Assembly: GCF_000003605.2 (NCBI RefSeq)
Contig: NW_003109092.1
Coordinates: 206,485-256,438 of the forward strand
From: Saccoglossus kowalevskii
Lineage: Eukaryota; Hemichordata; Enteropneusta; Harrimaniidae
DNA length: 49,954 bases
Reading direction: 5' to 3'
Shown here: positions 1-13,500 of the stretch, one piece after another
How positions within the stretch are numbered: position 1 is the stretch's first letter
Layout of the letters: each line of letters starts with the position of its first letter
The notes under the pieces: model-generated
Database searches by the model: none
What the model saw: the letters and a program-made list of their open reading frames with translations, nothing else
Told to the model about the DNA's origin: nothing
Translations under genes and position numbers: made by a program

Positions 1-185
1 GTATGTTTTGCATAGTAGTGTCTTTATTAATTTAACTATTTATATATTGTGTTGAGCAACACCAACGCGTATTAGTCCCCACGATCATTCAGTCCGATCA
101 GCACACAGTCGTTATCTTAGTGGATATAGTGTTATAATTGCACTGGGGTTGGTATTGTTGCTAAATACCTGAGTACCCTACCCTT

Positions 186-634
186 ACATATGTAATATCA
201 AAGCAATTGGACTTGCGGTTTTTAACAAGAAGTTGAAAATATCACTTTTTACCAAAAATGACAAAAATATTCACCAAAATTAGAGAATTAAAGATATCAT
301 TACAAAATGAACAAATCTGAGAGAGGTCCACATGTAGTACCTATATATGTAATATCAAAGCAATTGGAATTGCGGTTTTTAACAAGAAGTCGAAAATATC
401 ACTTTTTACCAAAAATGACAAAAATATTCACCAAAGTTAGAGAATTAAAGATATGATCATGAAATGAACAAATCTGAGAGAGGTCTACCCAAGGTACATA
501 TACACCAAGTATCAAAGCATTCAGGCTTGTAGTTTTCAAGAAGAAGTCGAAAAAGTAAAACATTGACACGGACGACGACGATGGACAATCACTCATATGA
601 TAAGCTCCGCTTGACAAAGTCGACAGCGGAACTA
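186..634 (+). mobile_element. Element A, 5'-truncated copy with three internal units
   Basis: Three tandem units of 157 bp start near 201, 358 and 515, each opening with AAGCAATTGG or the variant AAGCATTCAG. The right end (ACAGCGGAACTA at 623-634) is the right terminal repeat of the complete copy at 680-1183 with one change. No left terminal repeat is found before 186, so this copy is truncated. An open frame on the minus strand at 399-764 lies wholly inside the repeat and is not a gene. Confidence 0.75.
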
Positions 635-679
635 AAAAGTAGGCCGAGTGAACATAAACAAGCAGACTGTCGGCTGAGA

Positions 680-1183
680 TAGCTCCGCTGTTAGCAATGC
701 ACATTTCAATTAAAGAACAGAAGATATCATTAGAAAATGAACAATATGTATAGTACCAAAGCAATGGGACTTGCTGTTTTTAACAAGAATTCAAAAATAT
801 CACTTTTCACTAAAAATGACAAAAATATTCACCAAAATTAGTGATTTAAACATATCATTACAAAATGAACAAATTTGAGAGAGGTCCACATGTAGTGCCT
901 ATACATGTAATATAGAAGCAATTGGACTTGCGTTTTTTAAAAAGAAGTCGAAAAAATCACTTTTAACCAAAAATAATCACTAAAATTAGAGAATTGAAGA
1001 TATCATCATGAAATGAACAAACCTAAGAGAGGTCCACCCAAGTTACATATACACCAAGTATCAAAGCATTCAGACTTGTAGTTTTCAAGAAGAAGTCGAA
1101 AAAGTAAAACATTGACACGGACGACGACGATGGACAATCACTCATATGATAAGCTCCGCTTGACAAAGTCGACAGCGGAGCTA
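680..1183 (+). mobile_element. Element A, complete copy (12-bp TIR, three internal units)
   Basis: The element begins TAGCTCCGCTGT (680-691) and ends ACAGCGGAGCTA (1172-1183), a perfect 12-bp terminal inverted repeat. Between them are three tandem units starting near 759, 916 and 1064. A second full copy with only two units is at 44281-44638. No open reading frame of transposase type is present, so it is non-autonomous. I could not define a clear target-site duplication. Confidence 0.75.
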
Positions 1184-1329
1184 AAAATTAAATGTTTCAT
1201 TGCTATTGATAACTGTTGACATAATTAACATCTATCCATAACTGCATTTACACAAAGTAGCTATTATAATTGACCAGTGCTTTCACAGCCGACTACAATC
1301 ATGCAATTTCCCCTCAACTATTAACTTAC

Positions 1330-1500
1330 TTGTCTATATATTCCAACATCGATACCTAAATCTTCACCAATTATTTTTCCAACACCACATCCATTTGTCA
1401 TATCTACACAACAACTATCTGGTACAGAATATTTGCGTATATTTTCATTATAATATGAATCCTTCCAGTCCACTGGACCATTTGCACCACAGCATTCAAG
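1330..1500 (-). CDS. Tetraspanin exon 4 (large extracellular loop, cysteine core)
   Basis: The exon is 171 bp (57 codons, phase 0 at both ends), with acceptor TTTTAG before 1500 and donor GTAAGT at 1329-1324. It encodes LECCGANGPVDW, then VPDSCCVD and NGCGVG, ending IYRQ. CCG, the PxSCC motif and the following Cys-Gly are the diagnostic cysteines of the tetraspanin large loop. The next exon is not found between 1 and 1329, which is repeat DNA. Confidence 0.92.
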
Positions 1501-4500
1501 CTAAAAGAGTTCATTAAGGAGATCATTAATTAATTGCTCATCAAAAATCATACCAAATACCAAATTTGCTCTACTGTAAAATACTTTATTTTAGCTGAAA
1601 TAAATTTTCACTGAAAAGACAATTTGGCTGTTTTGTATAACATTTATTTTTTCAGTGAATTTTGATAAATTGAATGCAATAAATAGGGAAAAAAGGTGAT
1701 TTCATTATTCATTCATTCAGTGAAAATAGCGTAAACTAAATTCCAAGTGAAAATAAAGTATCTGACTCTATTAAATCGGGGGGAGTCGTCACTCGTGCAT
1801 GCGTCAGATGACCAAAGTGTGTCATTGTTTACAAACAAGCATCTACCCATGAGCCTTTCCGTTTTTAACATGAGTTGTTATCGTCATTTGGAACTCAATT
1901 CCCGTGCGTGCGCAGGTGACGACCCGTCTGCTTTAAAAGTGCAATGTACGCATTGTACGCTGGATCATTATATTGTGACTTATTTTGATCATAGACATAC
2001 CTTTATTTCGTACATAAGCGCATGCGCTTCTAATAGAGCAAATACAGTTTGCATAATAATTGAATAAAAAATAAAAATACAATATTATTTTAAGGGAAGT
2101 ATGTTCTTTGCATTTATCCTCCTGAATGTCTCATTTATTAACCATGCAACAACAAGTGCATGAAATTAATTTCAGTGGCAGGTGAAAAAAACTTGTTTCA
2201 ACTCTAGATGGCGCTGTTTGTCAAATGCATATCTGATCTTAGTTCTGAAGCCATTTCTCACAATGTTTTAGATCAATACTATATTGTGTGCAACAAGAAA
2301 CCAGTGATCATTAAAATATCTAAATGAGAAAGTGTTACTATATACATAATTTTAATATTCAAGGTATGACCCCATTAATCAGAGGTCAATTACATTCATT
2401 AAATTATCAATTTCAAGATGAGAGTAATAATTTTATTTTTCAACTCAAACCATCACAAGGTTTAGTATAACAAGAAAAAATACAAAGACGCAACAACATA
2501 TTAAAAATTGTAATTTTACAAGTGTTCTGCAAATTTTCCATAATCAGTTTTTCAAGCCCTCATTTTTCAAAAAAAAAGTTTTTGATTTTCATGGGCTTAT
2601 AATGAAATGTTTTTTGTCATCAACAGTTTCATCACCTCACTTTTCAGTTTGAATTTTTCTTCAACCCTTTTTTATTTCTAGGGTGTGATCATGCCGCCTA
2701 CACAAAAACATTTAATTCACAAACCTGTTTACAAATATGACAGTAAAATGGCGATTGACATTCTTAAAGGCTGGTGAGATCATTAACAAGTTCAAATGGA
2801 CCCTCTACATTATCAGCTGTTTGGATGTCATTTGGTGTTTTTTGGATACCAAGCAGCTGGAAACATTTTGAGAAATAATTTATATGTTGAACTTTGACAC
2901 CATAACCTAGAAATTACCATTCATAAAACATCTGATTTCTGTATACTTTGTTTTTAAAAAATGTAAAAGATTTATATCCAATGAGAAACTATGTCTATTT
3001 TGTCCAAAATTAAAAATATGTAAAAATACATAAAAATGTGAAAAATTTGGCACTAAGATTTTGGCAGGAACATTCCTGCTATTTTTTTATATTCAGTCAT
3101 GTAAAATGGTAGTCAGTATTAATATATTGCATAAACATCAATTTGGTATTTTGTTTGTCAATACAAATATTACACTATAAAAACTAAGCAATAGATTTTG
3201 ATTGTTTTCCAAATTGAAATGTCACATCATCACGATAGGCATCAATTGAGGAATATAAAAATAGCAGTATATAATATTTGGGTCACTCATCATGATTACC
3301 TAGATTACACTGAAATCATGGGACCAGCATGGATGGATATGTCATTCCATGTCACTTAGGTCAAAATCAGCATCCCTTTTACCTTGTCTTAGAGATAATT
3401 AATGCTATTACAACATACCCCTTGCTGCAGTGAATCAATAGCAGCCGTTACAGTCTCCTCAGTTCCCTCTGTGCCATATATATTGAGTACTGCATCTTCA
3501 AGGCCTTCGTTTATGATAGTAGCGACTTCTAGTCGGTGATAGTATGCCCAAACACCACCACCGACTTCAATGACAAACACACAAACCAGTAGCACAAAAT
3601 ACTGTTCAAGAAATACAACATGAATATTGTAAATGATTTAAAGAAATTAAAGAGCCTGTCATCATGCTGAATGTGATTAAACGTTGTGAAAACAAACACA
3701 CATGTTACTATGACAGCAGTGTATCAGACTGGACGTAGGACTTGTGTATAAAATGATTCAATATTTGTTTACAAATGAAAAAGTTAATGTTTTTTACTCT
3801 ATCTTTTGATGTTGTGTGGTCTAATATTGGTGACTCCTTTAGACTTATGTATACGCCATTGATTTAACATTGATTTAACATTGATTTAACAATGATTTAA
3901 CATTGATTTAACAATGATTGAAGTTATCGGTAATTCATTGTCTGACAAATTGTTGGTTCAAGTTTTTGCACATTTTTCATTATTTTTGTATAATTTCTTC
4001 GTTAATTTTGGATCAAATGGACATAATTGGTCATAATTTGCTGTTACCTACAGATCTTGAACAAAACTGTTGAAAAAAGTTACCAATGTCTATTAAGATG
4101 TATAAGGTAAAACTAATTCATATATTATAAGGATCAAGCCTGAAATTCTTGAAATAAAACAAAAGGGATACATGGTTTATTTTTTGTTATTTGGTTATGA
4201 AAAGTGACCTTCCTATTAAAGCGATGGTACAATGGTTAACAAATTGGCTGCAAATCAGGAAGGTTTAGTGTTTGACTCTTAGATTAGTATGTTTGCTCAG
4301 AGTACGTCTGTCCCTGCCTTTCAAACATGCAGTAATAGATTAGGGAGGTTAGTTTGCTCTTGCATTCGCGATTAGCACCACATAATAAGTAGTGGGTTTA
4401 AATACGATCCCTGGTATAAATTTGTCCAAAAACTTCTACAAATTACAAATATGACAAACACGGATACTAATCAGGCAAATTTTTGCAATCTGTTTAAAGA

Positions 4501-7500
4501 AAGATTATACCAAATTTACTCAACAAATGTGGAAAGTCAGTTGAACAAAACTGGTCATAATAAACTAAGTACTTATAAAACATTCAAAAATAATTATAAA
4601 TTTGAAAAATACTTGGATGATATAAAAAACAAAAAACACAGAGTAGCATTAACCAAATTTCGTATTTCAGCCCACTTCTTGCCAATTGAAATAGGTCGTC
4701 ACAGGGGAATAAATAAAATTGACAGGGTATGTAACAAATGTGACACTAATGATGTGGGTGATGAAAAACATTACTTTTTTCATTGTGACAGTTTTTCTGA
4801 ACACAGAAAAAAATTCCTCTATACATTGTTCAAATACTCACCTGACTATCAAACATTACCAAATGGAGAATTGTTTATTAATGTTTTCTCTAGTGTAGAC
4901 AAATATATTTGTAGTATTTTAGCTAATTTTGTTTTTTCAGATTTTAAAATTATTTTAGATTAGTTGTGATACTGTATGTTTCTTACGTTGGACTTTACTC
5001 AAGCATTGTTTTTGTGTACGTTCCAAATAAAATATCCTATCCTATCCTATCCTAATAACAACGAAAAAAAACGTCAGTATATAATAGCAGTAACAATAAG
5101 GTCTCCTGGTACAAAAATACATAAACAAAGAAAGCTTATAAAGAACTCCTGTGTGCTGAGAAAATTGAATACATGAAATAAATATAGTTCTGCTGTGTGA
5201 GAATCACAATAGTCAACACAATTTGCTCCACAATTCGAGATAAGTATACATGTATCTACGTCAATTGAAGTGGCAATAGCTCCAACTATCCATATTTTAT
5301 GCATGAATTTTGTTTTCAATAAAACATTACCTGTGTTATATAATAATAACTTTATTACACTACTAAAAACCTTCAGAGGGTTTTTGTATGGTAAGGAACA
5401 TATTAAATACAAAGAAATACAAATACAAAAAATTCAAGAGAGATAACAGTTACCACAACTTGCACCATAGCATATACAATTAATTTGCACAGATACCAAC
5501 TGAAAATTCATCAGGCCTATGATTTGTCCCGGGACACCTATGTTCCAAGTTTCATTGAAATTCACTGAAAAGTTCTAATACTAAAAGTGGCTAATTGTTA
5601 TGCAGATTAGATGATAATATTCTAATCAGGTCTGTTGATTACCCCAATGCAGCTATATAAGTTTTATTAAAATATGTTAGATCTATATCAAACATACAGC
5701 TACAAATTAGGTAATTAATAAACACAGATTTATAGCATAATCTAACCATGTCTGTGAACCAAGTTTCACCAGTGGAAAAGTTGATTGCCTCATTATTATG
5801 CAAATAAAATCATCGATATGTGTGGTTGTCAACCAATAACTACTGGTAAACAGGTTGGCACATTATCCCAGTGTATCTACCGGTATATACAAAGTTTCAT
5901 CGAAATCCGAACAGAGGTTCTTGAGATACTGGTGGAACAGACATACAGACAGGAAAACCATTGTGTGCTTCGCAAATGGGAGTAAAAAAAATTTCCTTCC
6001 TCAGTTATCAATTTGTTTTTGTATGAGTGTATGTATTATAGCCAGTAAAAGCAAATAAGTTAGTGACTGGGCCTTCAATAATACTAGTATATGTCCAATT
6101 ACTCTAACATAAAAACTAACACGATTATGAAAACAAAATATTGAGAATACTCACCATACAGAGAAGACACTGGCTTTCACAACAGGCACCACAACATCCT
6201 AGGAACCCAACCAGGATCATTAAGCCACCGCACCCAATCATCACATACGTGCCGATGTAATACTCTTCTAAGTTGTCGATTGATTCCACATATTTCTGTG
6301 TATTAGGGTCTAAAAGTAACCATAGTCCTACTGCCGCTAAACCGCATCCTAAAATCTAAATAAAGAACAAATTTTTTTTTTTTTAAATGTTTACGAGTTC
6401 AAAGCCTATTCTCTAGCGTAAAAAAGTATCTGCTCTATTAGTTTTTAACTGACAAAGGTGTGTTTATTATGATTTAAGAATTTATTGGTTTAAAACAAGA
6501 ATATTATAATTTGATATACAGTACATGTATTAATAAATTCATAAATGTATTCTAAACTCTATAAAAATATATTATACAGGTTTGAAACAAGAATATTTTA
6601 TAATTTGATATGCAGTACATTTATTAATAAATTCATGAATGCAGTATTATGTAAAAGACACATGATTATATCTGCATCAAACTGCATCATGACATAGTGT
6701 TTTCATATTTCAATTTTTTAAGTTAAATCAGAGGAACATAATGCTGATACTTTATATTCTTGGCATTATGACCGTCTTTGTGCATGTGTGCAGCTGCGAA
6801 TTGTTTTCAGTTCTGTTTACGTTTGCAACACGGAATTGTTTTTTTTTCAGTTCAAAGTTCATGTGTCTCATGAGTAAAAAGAATTTGTATTTGACACCTA
6901 AATCCTTGCTGTTTTCTTTTTTTGAAGTTGGATAATTGGATATGATTGTATATATATATCAGAAGTTGTTCAATTATTGTCACTGCACTAGAGGTGGGCC
7001 TTGTCTTATGAAGTTCCATGTTGAAAGAGACAATCAAAATAACAAGTACATAGAAACATACATACATGCTTCAGAAGGACATGTATAAATAAATACCAAT
7101 GAGTTCATAAGTTTTGAACTAAAGTTTCAGACTGACGACAAGAAAAAAAGCAGTGGTTGATTTTGATATCTGTGACCTTTTTTATCTGTTTATTCTACTC
7201 AACTACAGAATTTAGCAATATCAAAAACGAATCCCATGAACATTTTTTAAAACCCAAGTGCGGTGGTCGTCATGATGTGTTGTATTCACCATGGGTCCCA
7301 TGCAACACATATAACACATGTAAAATACATTGTTTATTTATACAAAATTTGAATGCGGGTTGCGAGACAACTTTGATCTTTTAATTGAAGATGCAATACC
7401 AACAGCTTTAATTATTTATATATCGAGTACCAAAAATAATAGAATTTACATATTCTATAAAAAACATATCTGCACTTGTTTCAATATTCAAAATTTTCCC

Positions 7501-10500
7501 ATATATGGGACCAACATGTTTTGAACAATTTTCTTTGTTTACATCTTATAAAAAAAGCACTACAGTGCTTGGTGGAAATTAATCCAATTACTTATCACTA
7601 ATGTTTGTACAGTACAAAACTTTTTTGTTGCTATTCTTGGCTGTTATCTCAAGTAGGAAAAAGATGTAAAGTAATGAAGTTCTCATGGGAATACTCTATA
7701 CTGACTTTAATAGTGCATACTTCAGTAATCTTGAGATAACCTCATAGTATTATAAAATCATTTTTTTATATTGCATGGAAACAATAATGTGTATGTGTGA
7801 TGTTTTTGGGACTACTTTATTTCATGTGTCAGAATACATACTTTTGTAATAAATGGTGTTACATATTATTATTATACATCTGTCATCGTTGCCATAAGTT
7901 ACAGCATGCCGTAATTTTGCAGTATTTTATGTGGTATTTTCATCCTACCATATTCGGAAATCCGAATTCCAAATATGGAATGATTACGTGCTTAAGCATC
8001 CTCTAATTATGAAAACAAACATGGCAGCCACCAGAGTTTGACCAGACTCCACACAAAGGCATTCCTATGGTGTATCCTAGGAAGGAATAAGATGTATAAT
8101 AATAAGGTTATTACGAGGATACCTCAAAGTAAACACTCAGACAGAACTGTGTTCGTGCATACTTTGAGGTATCTTTGTAATAACCTCATATTATAAAGTG
8201 CTTCGTTTTAACTAGGAATTTAATTTTGCTTATTGTGCAGAAGGGATGCACCAGTGAAATGAAAATATGTTTTTTCTTATATTTTAAATTCAACTTATCA
8301 AAAATCTGTGAAAATAAACTCCATACAAAACACCCAAAATTAATCCAGCTAAAATGTATTTTACAGTATCTGATCACCCAAGCGTATTGATATGAAAAAA
8401 GTAGCGTCTAGGTGGAATAAACGATACAATAATCATGAAATCTCTTGTTTTCTTTGATGTTTTGTGTGTTTATCATAAAGCAAAAATATTCGACAGCAGA
8501 CAAATAATAGCTTCATGAATTGTTGATAAACACTAAAACCGACATACACAGACATAAGGTGGTTTGTTATTTCCATGGAAACCAAATATCCTTTTGCAGC
8601 AAAAAATCCATAGACAGGCAAGGCTGAGATAGTTTCTCTATGATTTCCTATCTGAAGAAAGTTTTTTATTTGAACATGTTATTATATCTTAATTTCGGTG
8701 ATTGTATTCATTTAAACATTTGATTGGAATTTAATATTATTATGACCAATATTTTTAATTTGTTCATACCTACTTAAGGATTCACAAGTGTTGGAGAAAA
8801 TTAGGTTGTCATGGCAATTTACCTCTTAACTCTTTGAATGTGAGAGTCATCTTTTGTTTTGTTTAATGTTGAAGTTGCACAAATTATACCTAAATATTTT
8901 TTTTCATATTTTCAAACATTTTTGACCAAGAGATGTAAGCAATGGAAAATTGTACCCATTCAGTCCAAAATTAGTAAATATATTATAGAAAAATCATAAA
9001 AAATGTGAAAAATGTTGCTCTGAAATTTTGGCGGGGAAGCAATTATGGTGTTCAAAGGGTTATGGTAAAATTCTTTATTTTCATTGCAGGAGTAGTATAT
9101 CAGCAAAAATAAATACAGTGAGAATATATTTTTTCCTACTGGTAGTTACCGGTAATTGCATGTAATTTATAAATAATAATATAATAATAACAAGTCATTG
9201 AAAATGACACAGTCCACGTTAAATTTTTAAAAGGTCTCTTTGTGCTTGTCATATAAAAGTGGAGGGGGTTGTCGCAAGAATGGCCTTGAAACTTGCGTCC
9301 CAAGTGGCATATACAACAGATTGTTCATTTACATCAAATTCGAACACCTGTTGCGTGACGACCCTTCCGGTTTAAGACAGCAAAGAAAAACATAGATCAC
9401 AAGATACTGTATAAAAAAAGAAAGAAAGATGCCTGCCAGTCGGCCATCTTTGATCCAATTGTGAAATAAATCGTCGTGGACATGTATCCTAACATGTATA
9501 ATCTATGTACCAAGTTTGAATAAAAACTGACAAAGCATGTCCAAAATACAACCACTGCACGTGCATTTGTCCCACATAAAGAACTAGGCACATGCAAAGA
9601 ATGAACAGAATCGGTCCATGGGATTCTGAGATATGACTCCGAACGGACGCACAGACAGACAGAGACCGAATTATAAGTCCTCGTTTTCGGACTTTGTCTG
9701 AACGGGGACACTTTTTCAGTAGTTGCTGTCCCTCAACATGTCAGTAACATGGCTGCCACAATTAAACAATTCTCACTAGCAGTCAATCTTGTGTAAAATA
9801 TCACAAGAAAATAACTTAATACGTGGTTTTCAATGACAACATTTTCCAATGAATTTTTAATCCTAAAATTCTATTTTGCTCAATATTTGATATGAGAGTC
9901 TTCAATGAAATAAATATACATCACTTTCAAATTGGTGCCACCTACCTCTATGCCGGTAATTAACATCAGTTATAAATAGAATTTAATTAGAAATTAAATG
10001 CTTGAATTATCATTATAGCAATTAATAATCGTTAAATATCATTTTCCATGTATATAATTAGTCAGACCTTTCCTTTTTAAAATGAGTGATCGCTCACTTG
10101 CTCACACGAAAGTTTGCCAAGGGTATTAAAAACCCCCCTCAATTTTTGTTTGTTTTTTATTTATGCACATGCAAAATTATTTTTCAAACAGTGAAATCAA
10201 TGTCATAATTCACCTTAGTACTTTTAGGAGAGCTATTTTTTATTCTCCACCAGCCATTTTCAAAGACTAGGCCTGCAAAATTGATCATGAACTAAAATTG
10301 ATGCGTTATATTATATGATCACTCGTTATTTTCATTGTGTATTTTGACAATTCAGCATAGCACCAAGACATGATCAAGGACATTCACATAATGGATACTT
10401 AAGATGAAGATCCCAAAAGGGGGTTAAATTACACAGCATTCATGAGAATTCCCGACATTGTTAAATGAAGTCAAAAAACTGTGAATGGAATGTAACTTGG

Positions 10501-13500
10501 TTTTAGATACTTGAAAATTGAAATCCCAGGCCTTGTCGAACTGCTCAATAAGAGAATGAGAACTATCTAAAATATGGCAACAATGTTCATAACATCTTAG
10601 TGTGCAACATACATGTTTTAATTTTTTCACCACCACATTCTTCTTTTCATCCAAATTCACAAACTGACCCCCCTTAGAGTTTGCACTTTCCTTCAGAAGA
10701 TTGGGACAAAAATAGCCACATTTTTTGAGTAAAAACTGAAAATTGGCTCAAATTTAGTCTTTTGGCTTCAAAATTAGGGTTTATTTTCAGAAATATAGAA
10801 GAACAAAATAAAAAAGTGCAGACAAATTACGACGAGAAAGTCTGGTGGTGAAAAGGTTAGAACTGAGATATTTGAACAAGTCATTATTGATAAAGTACCT
10901 GTATAAGCTTTGATTATGAAACTGTGTCAATAATAACAACATACATAATATATTGTGTATTACCTATATGTAAAATTTGGATGCCAACAACAGGTAAAAA
11001 CATCATTTTCACCCTATTTTTTGATCAATAAATACATATTTTGATCAAAAAAGACCCCTTAATTCACTTTGATTGTACAACTGTGTCTATCGACATATGT
11101 AATGTAATGTGTGAAGTTTTAATGAAATTGGAAAGAACAGGTAAAAACACCATTTTCACCCTATTTTTATCCCAAATGACATATTTTAATCCAAAGAGAC
11201 CAATTTACCAGACTTTGATTGCAACATTGTGTCTATCAACATTTGTAACAAACTGTATATTACCTTAAGTGAAGTTTTACCAGAAATAATCAAAGCATCA
11301 TTTGTACCCTATTTTAAAACTACAATTACACCCAAAAATATACCTTTAAGGTAGAAGCCTAGTCATAATTTTTGTGAAAGTTGGCCATGAAAATGTTCAT
11401 CGGTTTATTATGTACAATCATGAAGCTATTGTCCCGTGGTACTATGAAATAGCATTCTTTTGTGTGTTACAGTGACGTATTTTGAGAAATTTGTTCTAAT
11501 ATTTTTCAAAAATCGCTATTATTAGAACAATTCAATAGAGCACAATGATAAAGACAAATTTTATTTCCTGCCATTTTTTAAACCTAGATTTTTGAAATAA
11601 TTGAGAACAACAAAAAGTACCCCATCATTCACAATATATAATTTTTTCAGCCTATGTCACCAGGCTAAATTTTGAGATCTCTGTCATAGAAATCTATGGT
11701 AAAAGCGTTATAATACTGCCAAAATGGCCGCTATCCACTAAAATACAACCATCATTTCCTCAAAAATTAATCTGGTGACCCCTAACTTAATTTAGTAGAA
11801 AACGAATAAGTGTGGGTATTTGAAATCATGAGTAGACTTCTACATTTAATACACTGTGATTGTGAAATTGTGTCTATCAACATACCGGTATGTAATCTGT
11901 CGTGTATTAACTACAACTGAAGTTTGAATGGACACTTGTGAAACAAAACTGAATTCATGCTTCAAATATGCCTAATAATAATGGTCAAGCAGTTTTGACA
12001 ATCACTTCATATTTATAAAATATTTCTTTTAACAATCATACTTTTTTGTACACAATTTATCTTTTCTCTGTGATTCTTTGTAAATCACACAAATTTATGT
12101 GTTTTCACTGATTTTTGTTAAGTAGGATAACAGTATTTACAACAATTGATATTTCCACCAAAACAAAGTTATCCTGTCGTTCCGCCATGGTACTTACTAC
12201 CTGTATCTCATAACAAAGTTATTCCATATTCATCCCACAGTACTAGTATTATTACATATGTACTGCAGTTTATTTTGATTCGTTCCTGAAATCAAAATCG
12301 TTATTTCCACACCTCATATGCAAATGAGTCTGAGAGCAAACAAAGTAGTCCCTTCAGGAGTACCGTTTTACGAAACGTAGCAGAAATAAACAATATTTAG
12401 AAGTGCGATATTTTACCCTTGGGGTACATGAATATACTTGCCGAGTGAAATGAAATTTGAACAACAGTAACGGTACTCTTTGGCAGTCACTTATTTTGAC
12501 AAAAACTAATTTGCATATCACCCATGCAATAATGTTTTCGGTATTTTCACGGTCGATATGCAAATGAACATGGTATTTCCATTTGCTATCGAACTATTTT
12601 TATTTTGTAAACACATTTTCGTCTGCTATTTTGTCCGGTTTAAATCGTTCAGCAACGTTTTTAGCATGTTAGATGTACATCACATGGAATACTACGATTG
12701 GGAGAACTTAATGTATGTTGACCACCTGGAAACTGAGTTTTATAAACCTTGAAGGGCTCTCGGAAGATCCACCCGCCGTAAAATCATCGATTACTATGGA
12801 GATGCTATCATCAACATCGAGATACCAGGTTTCTGCTGGCGACGTTGCGGCGTTACTCAGTTCCAAATAAAGATTACCCGGTACCAACACCAAATGAGCA
12901 ACATTTAAACCGGTAACCAAGACTCAGTCAATCCACCACCAGCAAGCAATATCACACACGAAGTTGTAGCGCGCAGCTCAGTGACGACCGCTGTCGACGA
13001 AAGTCATCTCATCAGTGGAGTACCGCAGTTGCACGGCATGTTTACCAATGCACAATTCTGTGGAGGAACTTTTAACTTCCACATAAATTGTGTATCATAG
13101 TCGTCCAGTTCAAATTCTGGTTCTGTCGTGGTCCCAACTAAACGTCCACGAGTTATTTATTCGGACAGTGACTCAGATTAGGCGTCTGATTATTTTATTT
13201 TCAAACAAACAGTGACACGCATTCTCTGGGCGCATTCTACACTGACACGCGTTCTCTGGGCGTAACACTATATTTGAACATATTAATGGGCAATGGAGTT
13301 TACGACCTAAATTCTATCCCGGTTTGTTGCACTTTTTTTCTTTAATATGAAATAATTAAATATGGAACATATGTAATAATAACAGAACCCCACACCCTGC
13401 CCGCTTCGCTCCTGAAAGTATGGCTACAGGATATACCGCATCACTTGTGAAAATAACTTCCATACGCAACGAAAGTCACAGGCAGGGTGTGGGGTTCTGT

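Noticed and set aside
399-764. 121-residue minus-strand open frame
   Set aside because: It lies across element A units and their spacer; the protein has no domain and the frame is broken in the other copies.
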